Of a stretch of DNA of 64,000 bases, positions 12,801 through 21,772 are shown piece after piece. A program made the translations under genes and the position numbers. The notes under the pieces are model-generated. The model searched no databases. It saw only the letters and a program-made list of their open reading frames with translations, and was not told the DNA's origin. Position 1 is the first letter of the stretch. The number at the start of each line of letters is the position of its first letter. The DNA lies in assembly GCA_021432605.1 (NCBI GenBank), contig MU271161.1:124001-188000 (forward strand), read 5' to 3'. The DNA comes from Coniochaeta sp. PMI_546. Its lineage: Eukaryota > Ascomycota > Sordariomycetes > Coniochaetales > Coniochaetaceae.

Positions 12801-12971
12801 TCCAGAGAGCCGGAAGGCTTTGGCGAGTTGGACAATACGGGACACAATGACATCCGGCTGGTTAATAGTTAAGGGTCCGTCAGGAGAGACAAAATCATTT
12901 TGGAGGTCGAGGATCAGGAGCGCCTGACGAGTGCGCAGAGTAGGGAGAGCGACGGCGTTGATATTGAACAT
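9858..12971 (-). CDS. Isochorismatase-like / AlkB dioxygenase / GST-like triple-domain protein
   Basis: A single exon of 1,037 residues. (1) Residues about 15-245 are an isochorismatase-type cysteine hydrolase fold: Asp22 in LILDLQNDF, Lys161 in FTKTHYSAF, and YLCGALTNISIYATALDA. The position that carries the nucleophilic Cys in active hydrolases reads Ser (about 195). (2) Residues about 250-500 are a low-complexity linker rich in Ser, Pro and Ala. (3) Residues about 505-745 are an AlkB 2-oxoglutarate/Fe(II) dioxygenase of the ALKBH2/3 kind: His615-Ser-Asp617 (SEHSDKTLDI), His711 and RISLTFR (734-740), so the iron and cofactor residues are complete. (4) Residues about 775-1020 look like the helical domain of glutathione S-transferases (GERPSIADFALWPVLHDI). 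By family, the AlkB part should repair alkylated nucleic acid; the roles of the other two parts are unknown. Confidence 0.88.
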   Translation of the reverse strand: MFNINAVALPTLRTRQALLILDLQNDFVSPDGPLTINQPDVIVSRIVQLAKAFRLSGAGDVIWIRSQYDGHRPLSGGVDGGDQIITTDAPVVPRRTTSSRGRLPTSGRHEEAVMEADEEAFLSYPPGSEKPKCVRPDSGGAQLVDEVQQAVDSGRDITFTKTHYSAFAAGQQLLQLLRGRFVTEIYLCGALTNISIYATALDAGRHGYDITLIDDCCGYRSDMRHSNAVHRLMQLTGCEVTTSSDVIAKLKPERPSSEEKAVRRSRGQRKAPAPSPTQSIETAGLPQNRGKESAVGQPSPEDEGDVSNALPSSFEKLTLSGEPSSAPAASSGSHAQPNRQNPSPTAQQPLQSVVESRQIHSPPRKSSPLATASPGHQIQHVDSAPLEVDPELSAEPTSPSGVHSDDSQRREQLDIARRLSYLRTNKARGPPRVLIPANSSLAAGSAARSAAAKAKMRSRKPPNDEPTAGASTGEVADSENNKESTKLKIDEQQSRTPANPTSSKPLCEGDTTIISNLLPPSLAATAFERLQSEVAWQRMSHQGGEVPRLVAVQGEVDDEGNMPAYRHPSDESPPLLPFSPTVAEIKAEVEKQVGHPLNHVLIQFYRDGNDYISEHSDKTLDIARDSFIANVSLGAERTMVFRTKRLDKDPSRKHGKATAPLQSPGDAAPSPDETTGETSPEPTLSRRIERASLPHNSLCRMGLATNMRWLHAIRQDKRLDREKSEAELAYGGQRISLTFRRIATFLDKSQSRIWGQGAVAKSKDAARPVINGQTPEAVAMLRAFGAENHSSDFEWGRFYGEGFDVLNIKAAPRLFASADRVVNMRVAMMLAEFGVSYAKGSTGAEGTGNEASIKFVDNDAAKSTVGGQMAVMLYLDAVYSGSKRNEPPVPQDELARRLTRFQAALGLLDKWRVFLASLADQGGSSSVTGAGPSSWDRLTALGREMDVWDGYARDAAAAAAGAESSAKGYIAGGERPSIADFALWPVLHDIMVTQPGVLHRHCTHLVGYYSRLKSSKAGVKVLGGDEVRDESAAAPTE

Positions 12972-15402
12972 GTCGCACAGGGGCTAGCCTTGCGCGGCGT
13001 GGAAACGGGTTGGCCGAGACGAGATAGCGGCATGTGAACTTGTGTCACGATAGTATATCCTGCGCGACCAGTTTAGTGAGGGTAAGAGTAGGATGATTGC
13101 GCAAATCAGGTGCAGTTTATGGATGTAGTCATGTGTGGGGAGTCATCGCCAAGAGGACCTCTCGGTCTAGACTTACAGCAGTTAGCAGCAGTCCCGGGGA
13201 AGCTGGGCCGAGTCTTGGAGATGTGTGGCTTCTGCGCGTAAGTTTGACAAGCGCTCCAGCAGGGCGACAATGACGTGAGACACGAAGGAAGAGCTATGTG
13301 CTGATAAGGCAGCCCAGCATCCTGTTGTATGCAAAGACAGGACGTGGAGTATAGACAGAGCAAAGAAAGGATGAAGAGAGCAGTAGCATTAGGCTAGGTA
13401 TGACCAAGAGAGGAGATAAGGATATAGAGTGCGCAACAACTGCGTGTTAAGTGTGTTTCTGCGGGTTCAGGTTCTCGACGCATCGCTGCTCTGCAAAGGC
13501 GGGTATCGATACTCGTAATGCGCAGATCAGATCTGCGGGGAATTTGCAACTGCTGTATGTGGTAATAATAGTCATTTAGAATGCCGGCTTCGAATGAATG
13601 CAGCACCAGCACGCATTGCATGCGTTGGTCCGACGTGAGACATCAGACAAAGGGCTCAGGTGGTCCAGAATGCCGGATTTCGGCCGGCTTTCGCTACGGT
13701 ATGGCCTAAGGTACTGTGGGAAGGCGCCTGCTCTGCCCACAAGAAACGCCCGCCCCTGTCCACAAAATGATCGCCCGCTATGCAGCTCACATGAAGAAAT
13801 GACAAGAACTGCCGCCCATGAAATGCAAACTTGTCATTGGCGAGCTCGCTCCCTCTTCCGTCTCTGAGTCCTTTCCATCTTGAAAGCTTAATGGGACCGT
13901 GAAGCACTAAGCCTCAGATTTAAAGTTACTCGTCGACAACAGATCAAGATCAGGCATGAGATGAGTGATGTAGATATCTTCCAACTTGTACTATGTCTAC
14001 TGTGGTAAGGTACCTTACACTAGGTAAGGTATGTACCGTAGGGTATTACGTTGGATGCGAGGCAGAACCTGCTTTGCTCGAGTCGCAGCGGTAGATGCCG
14101 TACCTCCAGACTCCAGATGACTTGGATTAGGTAGCCAGAGCGTATCAAACCTACATTTCCTTTACCTGACCTTACCTCATCAACCTTGAACAAACCGCTA
14201 TATGACGATCATCCTATGCCATGACAAGCCCGTTCGGCCTCTTGATCGTCTAGCGAAACTCATTCTTTCATGCCGTTGAGCGGCCAGCTCCGTCGATATG
14301 AAACTTTGTGAGGCTTCGTCACCCAGTCACTGTGCAGTCTACTGTGGTGGTACTCGCTCCGGGATCCTCCAGATCGCAAAGGGCGCGGAGATTTCTCCGT
14401 CCATATCTTCACCACACAGAACTCATCGACCCTTGTCAATCTGCGGAAGCGATCAACTTCCCCGGTCTTCAATCTGTCTTTTACCGCACAGATCTTCAGC
14501 CAGCCCAGCCTCATTTTTCATATTTTTGCGGTCCACCAGGCCTGCACGCGTTGTTCTCATCTCGCTATTCATCCACGTGTATTCGAGACTAGGGTCAAGT
14601 CAGGTGGCCCAGGGCCTCCAGAGTGTAGAAATGATCACATCTCGCTTTTCCAGGTTGTGTTTGTTGGTCCGCAATCTGCAACTTGCCATCCCATCCAGCG
14701 CCAAGCTCAAACGACCCACAAGCCGACAGTCCCCCGTCCCTGGTCATGAAGTTTGAAAGGTCAGAGCCCAGCAGTGAAGTTGAAGAAGTCTTCGACGCGA
14801 GCCTGTCATTCATCTTCACCAGTTTGCTTATCGCAGGCCGGAGCTGCCCGGTGTGTGTTGATCGAAACCTCACGGTGCAACCTCATCAAGGCCTGCAAAT
14901 ACGTTGACGGATCAGATACCCTGTCTTCGATTCTAGAAGGCTACCCAAGGCGTTCAGCACGTTTCATAAGATTGCTGTGCCTCATCGTGGCACCCTCCTG
15001 GCTGCTGATTGACTCCTCTTCCATGCAACGCAGTCGTCCGAATCTTGTTACGAGTCGCTTTCCCGTTTGTATGTACAATACACCCCATGTAGTCATGTCT
15101 TCAAGGACATGATGCATAATGGAGCCCGGATGGCGACAGGCGTGCAACACTCACTGCATGATCGCGGTAATGCGCTGCGCCAGTCAGCGAATGTCTCAGA
15201 GCAAGGAGAGCAATCCGATCCTGCAGTTCTGCGTCTGGCCAACTTGTAAGCCGAGACATGCCTGAGTCATTTGTTATACGGCGGGTCTCAGCATCCAATA
15301 CCACCTGAGATGGTCTTGCGTATCAAGATGGGGACGTCTTGAGAGCATTGCTCTCTCCGGAAAACCAGCCATACGAGCAAATGAGCGAGAAATGTAATGA
15401 AA
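12972..15402. other. Intergenic, 2.4 kb without a gene
   Basis: No supported gene. Open frames at 14298-14756 and 14753-15112 overlap, have no family resemblance and lack a plausible exon structure. The stretch holds the promoter of the minus-strand fusion gene and the 3' side of the LRR-kinase gene. A perfect palindrome TAAGGTACCTTA lies at 14006-14017. Confidence 0.5.
14006..14017. repeat. Dispersed palindrome TAAGGTACCTTA (copy 1)
   Basis: Perfect 12-base palindrome in a spacer, followed directly by related words (TAGGTAAGGTATGTACC). The same 12 bases recur at 19455-19466, with near copies at 34761 and 41411. Confidence 0.7.
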
Positions 15403-17045
15403 CTAATGTGCAGCGGTCCAACTCATAGGATAGAAGTGGTAATCGCGGATGGATTGATAGCCGTCAAGAAGAGTCGTGAGATCTCTCTGGATGTCGAAAA
15501 AGGACGGCCGGTTCAAGACATACTCATTCAGACACGTCGTCTTCAACTTTTCAAGCTCAGCGCAGACATGTCTGTCACACGTCCAAAGCTCCACCCCCTG
15601 GCTATCCAGCCCGTTGGGAGGGTCCATAACCCTCCCCCAGCGGCACCATGGATTGACCAAGCTCATGACCGGCTCCAACAACTTTCCAAAAGCCAACACT
15701 TCGATCCTCTCGATGTACGGCCGGGCTTCCTCCATGGCATCGTTGGTGTAGATCGTGGCAGCGCCAAAGTCGGTTAGAAGCGTGTGGCCGTCCGCAGTGT
15801 TATGGTACACATTATATCCGACAAGATCCCCATGGGCGACACCTCTGTTATGCAGATGCCATGCCACGGCCGAGATGGAATGAAGTATCTTCAGGCATTC
15901 CTCCACAGATAGCTGCCAAATCTTGACCGGACGGTGGGTGTAGTGCTCCGACGGATACGGCTGCTTCGCGCGACCCGGGGTAAGGACGCGATAGCCCGGT
16001 GGCATCCGCTGCATGACCAGTCCACCATGAAACGTCTCGTCACAGTCTTCGCGATCCCAGTGCTTCAGATCGGCACGGAACCAGGCAATCGGGCATATCA
16101 GATGCCGGTGGGAACCGGCCATCAGATGGGCCGCAATCTCGTCCTCCGGTGTGCCGTCCTGAGCGTTGTCGCCAACGAAAACCCTGAAAATGACTTTGTT
16201 GTAACGGTGATTCCCTGGACGACGGAAGAGACCCTCGTGGGCGATGCTTGTTATGCTACTGCCGAGCTCTCTCCTGTTCATGAGTATGTTCGCTGCGGAA
16301 ATGTCCCGGTCAGGAGCATCGAGGTATACCCAATCGCGATCCGGGGCACAAGGAGGGTAGTCTATTGGGGAGTATGAGGAGCATGGGTTTCCGCAAATGA
16401 CAAATAGGCCAGCTTGGGAAGGAGAAACAACCAGGCAGGCAGAGAACCAAAGTTGTTCGAACTGAGTCGAAGCAAGGTGAGATTCCGACATCTGGCCATG
16501 GACCTGGGAAGTTGTCGCAGTTCGTTTGCGGAGAGTATGCAATGCGTGAGCTGCGAGCAGTTGCCGATGCTGGTAGGGAGCGACTGGAGATGGTTCTCGG
16601 TCAGGAAGAGCCAGCGAAGCGACGTAGGAATGGCGCTCTCCTCTATGGTTGTCATCCCATTCCGGTTCAGGTTGAGCATTTTCAGATTCGGGCAGGTCGC
16701 TATCGAGGCCGGGAATACCGAGAACTCGCAGTCGGAAAGCGAGAGTAACTCGAGTTTGGGCAGACAAGCACCAAATTCGTCGGGTAACGAGGACAAACCG
16801 CACGTCGAAAGGTCAAGCATCTCCAGGACACCGAGTTGTAAGATCTCCGGAGGTAGTGAGTAAAGCGGCAAGTTCATGTCCAGATTCTTGATTTTAACAC
16901 TCCTGTAGTCTCCACGTTCGAGCGCCTCCAAGGCCTTTGAATCATCGATCTCCAATGTCTGCGTATTGCTTCCCCTGGAAGAGTACATAGTGTGGAAGGA
17001 GAGATGAGCTGGATCCTGGAAAGCGTGATCAAGTCGTTGAGACAA
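15403..17045 (-). pseudogene. LRR-protein kinase-like gene, broken by one frameshift
   Basis: The start codon is at 17045-17043. The first frame (to 16362) encodes about 220 residues with roughly seven leucine-rich repeats (LPPEILQLGVLEMLDLS, LPTSIGNCSQLTHCILS, LLPKLAYLSFA). The kinase half lies in another frame (from about 16400 down to the stop at 15403). The junction is seamless: LPKLAYLSFA in one frame is followed at once by GNPCSS in the next, as in intact relatives (LSFAGNPCSS), so one base is missing near 16390 rather than an intron being present. The kinase part keeps HNRGVAHGDLVGYN and LLTDFGAATIY, but the glycine loop is unrecognisable and the VAVK lysine reads Arg (KVIFRVF). An LRR block followed by a kinase with an HGDL loop is best known from proteobacteria, which suggests old transfer. 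A sequencing error could also explain the shift. Confidence 0.72.
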
Positions 17046-17918
17046 AGGGTAACGAGACAGGCTTCATGAGCCAGAAGAGGTAGACGAGGTGCAGCATCGA
17101 AGGTCGGAGGATGTGACGTGACTCAAATGATAATCTACCTGGCACTAGAGTGTGCATGTAACCGCTTCCAGTCTGGTTGCAACAAGATGCGATCAAGTCA
17201 ACAGCAAAGGTAAGATTCGTTGCCGAGGGCGGAAGGCAAGACAGCTTCATGCGTTTGGCAGACGGTCATCTCTGCAGGGGCCCGAGGGCCGTGGTCACTG
17301 AGGAACCGACTTTGTTTGACCAAACATGTGGCTTTGTCTTCGACAAGAGGGCAACAATGCCTTTGATTTTTCTAAGTCAGGCGACCCAGCAGGATCCCGA
17401 GGACCAGATGGCTTGTAACGAAGAACAGGGTATTCACGTAGGAGCAACCCGGTCGGCTGGTATCCGCGCTTGAGGAAATGAACGGGCGGTGATAGTCGCA
17501 GCCACAGAAAAAGCAAGTCGATAGACACGAGGCGTCATGCCTAATCCAGCGATATGACCCTGGTCGTCGAGCCAACTCCCTTGAGCTCGACGAAACTACC
17601 TGGGTAGGATGCTGTGCTACTTGACAGGTTTGCAATCCTTGAATTATCCAAGGCTTCAAACAATTGCCGGTGCAGGAACGATAAATCATCGAAAGTCCTC
17701 GGCACTGTCAAAAGTGCCTTCCTTCCTATACCTGAGAACCGAAAGAGATTGTCGTCTCAACCTACGGATTACCTTATTTTCTTCCCTCGATAGCCTTGTT
17801 CTACCCTCACCGGCTGCCATGTGGTGAACCATCTTGTACATGGCATAACCGTCTTGTACATGGCATAGCTCACCCACACCCTTTAGAATAGCACACTGCG
17901 ATACTTCGCCCTCATATC
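17046..17918. other. Divergent intergenic spacer
   Basis: Spacer between the LRR-kinase gene (-) and the coiled-coil gene (+), holding both promoters. No gene seen. A 16-base direct repeat lies just upstream of the plus-strand gene (17832-17867). Confidence 0.55.
17832..17867. repeat. Direct repeat, unit TCTTGTACATGGCATA
   Basis: Two exact copies of a 16-base unit spaced 20 bases apart (17832-17847 and 17852-17867), about 50-85 bases upstream of the coiled-coil gene start. They may be a tandem duplication or paired protein-binding sites; nothing in the sequence decides. Confidence 0.75.
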
Positions 17919-19187
17919 ATGGGGAAGGCACCTCGCCAAACTTCCCATGCTCGCAAAAAGGCAAGAGCTAGCCGATTCCAGATTCCAGCAGGACAACGTC
18001 CTCGTCCTCCGGCGTCTGGGCACGCCAGTCCAAGATCGCAGAGCAATGGTGGGCATCCGCAGCAAATATCGCTGTCTCTTAGCACTCCGCCGAGCTCGCA
18101 GTCGACTTGGTCTGCTGAAGACGACGCTGAGGAAGTCATGACAGCCGAGCAGGCCATCAAGATGGGATGGTCCTTCGTGAATCGCTGTCTCGAAGACAGT
18201 GCCGAGGAAGAGGAGAACCCGACACTTCAAGAATTCATCTCACTCCTTCGAGCGATCGACAACGAAAAAGCCGCCAAGGAGCGACAACACGATGAGGACC
18301 TTTTGATGGCGACCATAGCTTCTTTGACAGAGTGCATTGCTTCCATGAAAGACGAGGTCTCCGACATGAGGAGTGTCGTTGTCACGGTTGCCACCATGGA
18401 GCAGAAGCAGGCTGTGCTTGACGGCAGGATCATAGACATGCAGAGCGATATCGTCAAGTTCACTACCATGATACAACGGCAACTAAATGATAAATTCTCC
18501 GAAATCCAAACCCAGCTTGGAGAAGCGAAGACTACGAGCGTCTCGTCGGGCATCAATCTTGGCGAACTCCAGGACCAGGTAGCTACAGTCGCCTCGTTCG
18601 AGAAGGCTTGTTCTTCGATTGAGGTTATCGTCACAAAGGCGGAGGAGAGGCTTTCAAGAAGAATGGAAAGCGTGACGTTGAAGACAGCCCACCTCGTCAA
18701 CCAGCTTGCGGCAGTGGAAAATGTCAGCAAGAAGCTTTCTGAAATGGAGAAACAGCTTGCTGCAGTGGGCAGCGTCGGTAACGAGCTGGCAGGCTGTATA
18801 TCAAACGAGCTCCGCGTGGTCCAGACCAGAGTAGAGAAGCTCCCCAAGATGGCGAGCCACCTGGAGACAGTCAAATTCTGCGTCCAACTTATCGCACAGA
18901 GGCTTAGTGTACCGGAGGTCCAAGTCGCTCTGGCAAACCGCTCGCCTCAAGTGCAGCAGGCTGGTGGACCAGTCCCTCTCATTCACCAGGCTCCGGCAAA
19001 TCCTGCTAGCAGAACACCAGTGCGACCACAGGCTCCCGCTGCTGAGCCACGGACACCACTGCCCCAGGTCTGGAGTGCCCAAGTGAAACAGTCCAAATCC
19101 TTGTCGGGCAAACACAAGACTCCTAAAGGTACGGGAATGCCCTCTTCAGGTTCAATGGACCAGTATATCCTGAGGCAGAGCAAGTGA
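17919..19187 (+). CDS. Hypothetical coiled-coil protein
   Basis: One exon, 422 residues, no family recognised. The N-terminal 70 residues are basic and rich in Ser and Pro (GKAPRQTSHARKKARASRF), which could serve as a nuclear signal. A short acidic stretch follows (EDDAEEVMTAEQ). Residues about 95-330 are Leu/Ile/Val heptad-like sequence with many Glu, Lys and Gln (LGELQDQVATVASFEKA, KKLSEMEKQLAAVGSVGNEL), expected to form long coiled coils. A weak internal repetition (QLAAVENVSKKLSEMEKQLA and QLAAVGSVGNELAG) is visible. The C-terminal 90 residues are rich in Pro, Gln and Ala and end MDQYILRQSK. The frame is clean for 1.27 kb with a consistent composition, so it is probably a real gene, but its function cannot be named. 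Confidence 0.72.
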   Translation: MGKAPRQTSHARKKARASRFQIPAGQRPRPPASGHASPRSQSNGGHPQQISLSLSTPPSSQSTWSAEDDAEEVMTAEQAIKMGWSFVNRCLEDSAEEEENPTLQEFISLLRAIDNEKAAKERQHDEDLLMATIASLTECIASMKDEVSDMRSVVVTVATMEQKQAVLDGRIIDMQSDIVKFTTMIQRQLNDKFSEIQTQLGEAKTTSVSSGINLGELQDQVATVASFEKACSSIEVIVTKAEERLSRRMESVTLKTAHLVNQLAAVENVSKKLSEMEKQLAAVGSVGNELAGCISNELRVVQTRVEKLPKMASHLETVKFCVQLIAQRLSVPEVQVALANRSPQVQQAGGPVPLIHQAPANPASRTPVRPQAPAAEPRTPLPQVWSAQVKQSKSLSGKHKTPKGTGMPSSGSMDQYILRQSK

Positions 19188-19716
19188 AGAAGTCGCATCA
19201 TAAGATCATTCTCGTGGCAATGAATCCATCAATGGTACAGAGGAGTTACAGGATCGGTAGTAGAACTTGTTTTGCGAATCACTGAAGTGTTGTACAGTTA
19301 AGAAAAATATCTCGGCTTGTCATTATTGAGACCTATTTTACAATATATGTTCTCATAGGTATCTATTTACTATCGTATGGAGAACCAGCCAGAGGAACCT
19401 AATTGCCTTGTAACCTGATACCTTTGATGGGAGACTAATTTAGCCTTGGCACACTAAGGTACCTTACCTTTAGCCTGCTAAGGTAGTGTTAGCCTGGTAG
19501 CCTTGCAGACCACCCTCCACAACAGCTTTGCCCAAGGGACGTGTGCCTCAGCCTCATCACTCCTCATCTTTACACACCTTCCACAATTACAAGAATCTTC
19601 TAGCCCTGCAAACGACGGACAGACACTCTCAGCATATATCGTATCTTAATGACGAACTTCTAATCTTCCTGCTCTGTACGTTTGGCGGCCCTTCTCGGGT
19701 CGTGTCTCCAGCCGAC
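19188..19716. other. Intergenic, coiled-coil gene to TAF8
   Basis: No gene. AT-rich 3' region of the upstream gene, then the TAF8 promoter. It holds the second perfect TAAGGTACCTTA palindrome (19455-19466) with further AGGTAG words around it. Confidence 0.55.
19455..19466. repeat. Dispersed palindrome TAAGGTACCTTA (copy 2)
   Basis: Identical to the 12 bases at 14006-14017, again in a spacer and again followed by related words (CCTTTAGCC, CTAAGGTAG). It lies about 250 bases upstream of the TAF8 start. Confidence 0.7.
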
Positions 19717-20915
19717 ATGGCCAGCTCAGATCAAGTCATGGCGGACGCAGAAAGCCCAAGAAAGCGCGCTTCTTCTTCCAGCAACGAGTTGCCTGCTAAT
19801 AAACGACTGCGCACCCTGTCTTTTCGTTCTTCGCATACAGCCGAGGCGGATGCAACGGCTCACAAGGCGCCAAAGGTTCCAACAACAGCCGAGATGGCCA
19901 GATCTGGCCTTCGACGCAGTATCACACTGGCACTGGAGCAAGTCGGGTTCGAGAGTGCTTCAGAGGAAGCCATGGAGAGCTTCTCCAGCATCGTAGAGAC
20001 TTGTAAGATGGTTTCTACCTGTCGACTGTTTGACGGCATCGAACCTAACACAATAACCCGTTTTTCTTAGACCTGGCGTCCGTCGTGGAGGATATCAAGA
20101 CCTTTGCAAACGCCTCGCGCCGATCACACCCCATCCCCACCGACTTTGAGCTTACTCTCAAGCGATTCAATTTAACGCCAGAGGCATTAAGACCGCACAT
20201 ACGACCGCCTGTACCGAAACGGAAACGACTGCCGACGTGGGAGCCTCTCCAGATTGAACAGCATACCGACGTGTCGCTACCTGTCCTCGGCCAGGAACTC
20301 AGTGGTAAGGCAGAGAAGGAAGCCAAGCGTCACATTCCACAGGCCTTCCCCTCGTTTCCAAGCATACACACATACAAGGTCACACCTCTAGTGCGCGAGT
20401 ACAGCCCGCCAAAGGACGATTGGGGGCAATTCAACCCGGACATCCCCTCGCCATCCATCGCGTCACAATCCCGCTCACAAGTCGGGTCGCAGACTCAAAT
20501 ACAAGCGTCTCAGCGCCCGCTCACGCCGGACGAGATACCACGCGGCGACCCCAAGAAGATACGCGAGGCCGCTGCTAAGGAAGCCAAACTTGGCGAGGAG
20601 GCTCTGAGGCGGCTACTTCGCGCGTCCAAGATTGCGAAGCAGAAGGAGGTCTGGTCCACGGCACAGAAGGAGCCACCGAGAAGGCTGCGGTACGAGCTGT
20701 GGGAGTCGAGTATGCGCGACCTAATCGAGGAGGAAGCGAGGACACAGGGCAAGGCACTCGACTTTGCTGCCGCCCACGGTGCTGCAGGCAGGTTCGAGAT
20801 CGCCGATCACAGTACAATTGTGAATGCTGAAGCCGCGTTCCACCGGAAGGAGGTCCAGAGGACTGGCACACGAAAACCTGTTGGCTCTGGAGATGTTGGA
20901 CTCACCAAGGGGTGA
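19717..20915 (+). CDS. TAF8: TFIID subunit TAF8
   Basis: Two exons (19717-20002, 20071-20915) give 376 residues; the 68-nt intron splits the Tyr codon in ETYLASVVEDI. The start is the first in-frame ATG (MASSDQVMADAESP); the open frame upstream of it has no other ATG. After a Ser-rich basic N terminus (KRASSSSNELPANKRLRTLS), residues about 60-125 form the bromodomain-associated histone fold (ARSGLRRSITLALEQVGFES). The TAF8 C-terminal signature follows around residues 190-230 (FPSFPSIHTYKVTPLVRE). A lysine- and alanine-rich helical region then leads to the end. TAF8 pairs with TAF10 through its histone fold and nucleates part of TFIID in the nucleus. The C-terminal region differs from metazoan forms, as is usual for fungi. 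Confidence 0.88.
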
Positions 20916-21772
20916 AGGGTCCTTTACCGACATCCGACATAGCGCAGGATGTTCTGGCTGACGGTTTTGGACAAGTGATGCTACTATTGGCAAGGGTAGC
21001 ACCCCACAAGCTGTGTAGAGGTTGAGAGACACGGCATTCACAGTTGTTGGTGGCTTCTTGAAGACCATAGTATTAGGCTTTGGGTGGCATTAGCAAGTAG
21101 GGAGCACGGAGAGGCGTTTGGCTGCTTTGGGATGCTTTGGCGTTGCATTCAGATACCCAAATTGTAGCAACGCAGTAATAATAGCAGCTGCGTTCACATT
21201 ATACTAAGGTCATAGGAATATCTAGGGGTACTTCTTTCTGTTGTGTCCAGGTCGATGGTATGTATCATCCAGCATGGATGCACACAGCCGATGCGCACAA
21301 CTCAAAACTGATCGGCACCATAAATTCTTAACCTCTATTGATGCAGAGAGACGGGCTTGCAAATCAAGCCGTTCTGGCGATCGACGCATAACATTCAACA
21401 GAGTTGTAGTGTTTGGACTTGAAGTACAGAGCTAAGCACTGAAAGTCGAGAGCCGCCTCGGCTGAGAAGCCTCAAGGTGAATGGTTATTAAGCTGAACGC
21501 TGGAGCTGGCAGCTGGCAGAGACCGCTAGCCTCCAGCCTGTCTCCTGTCAAAAAGCTCTCCATTCGAGTGACGGAAGCCGATTGGCTGGTGCCCCACGCT
21601 GTCCCAGCGACCCTATTTTCCGCCGCACAAGAATTTTTGGGATTTTCCGCTGAACTCTGGAAGCGCGGCCTTGAACCTACCTATTTTCCAACTCCGGCAG
21701 AGGCACATCGAGAGAATCCGCTCATTCTTCGACCATTGATCCTCTCTTCACACCTGGAAAGGATACTTCAAC
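20916..21772. other. Intergenic, TAF8 to RACK1
   Basis: No gene. It holds the TAF8 3' end and the RACK1 promoter; the last 200 bases contain A/T runs (CCTATTTTCC, AATTTTTGGGATTTTCC). Confidence 0.55.

Noticed and set aside
14298-15112. Overlapping open frames of 119-152 codons
   Set aside because: No domain, no conserved-looking stretch and no plausible splice sites; length is within what GC-rich spacer gives by chance.
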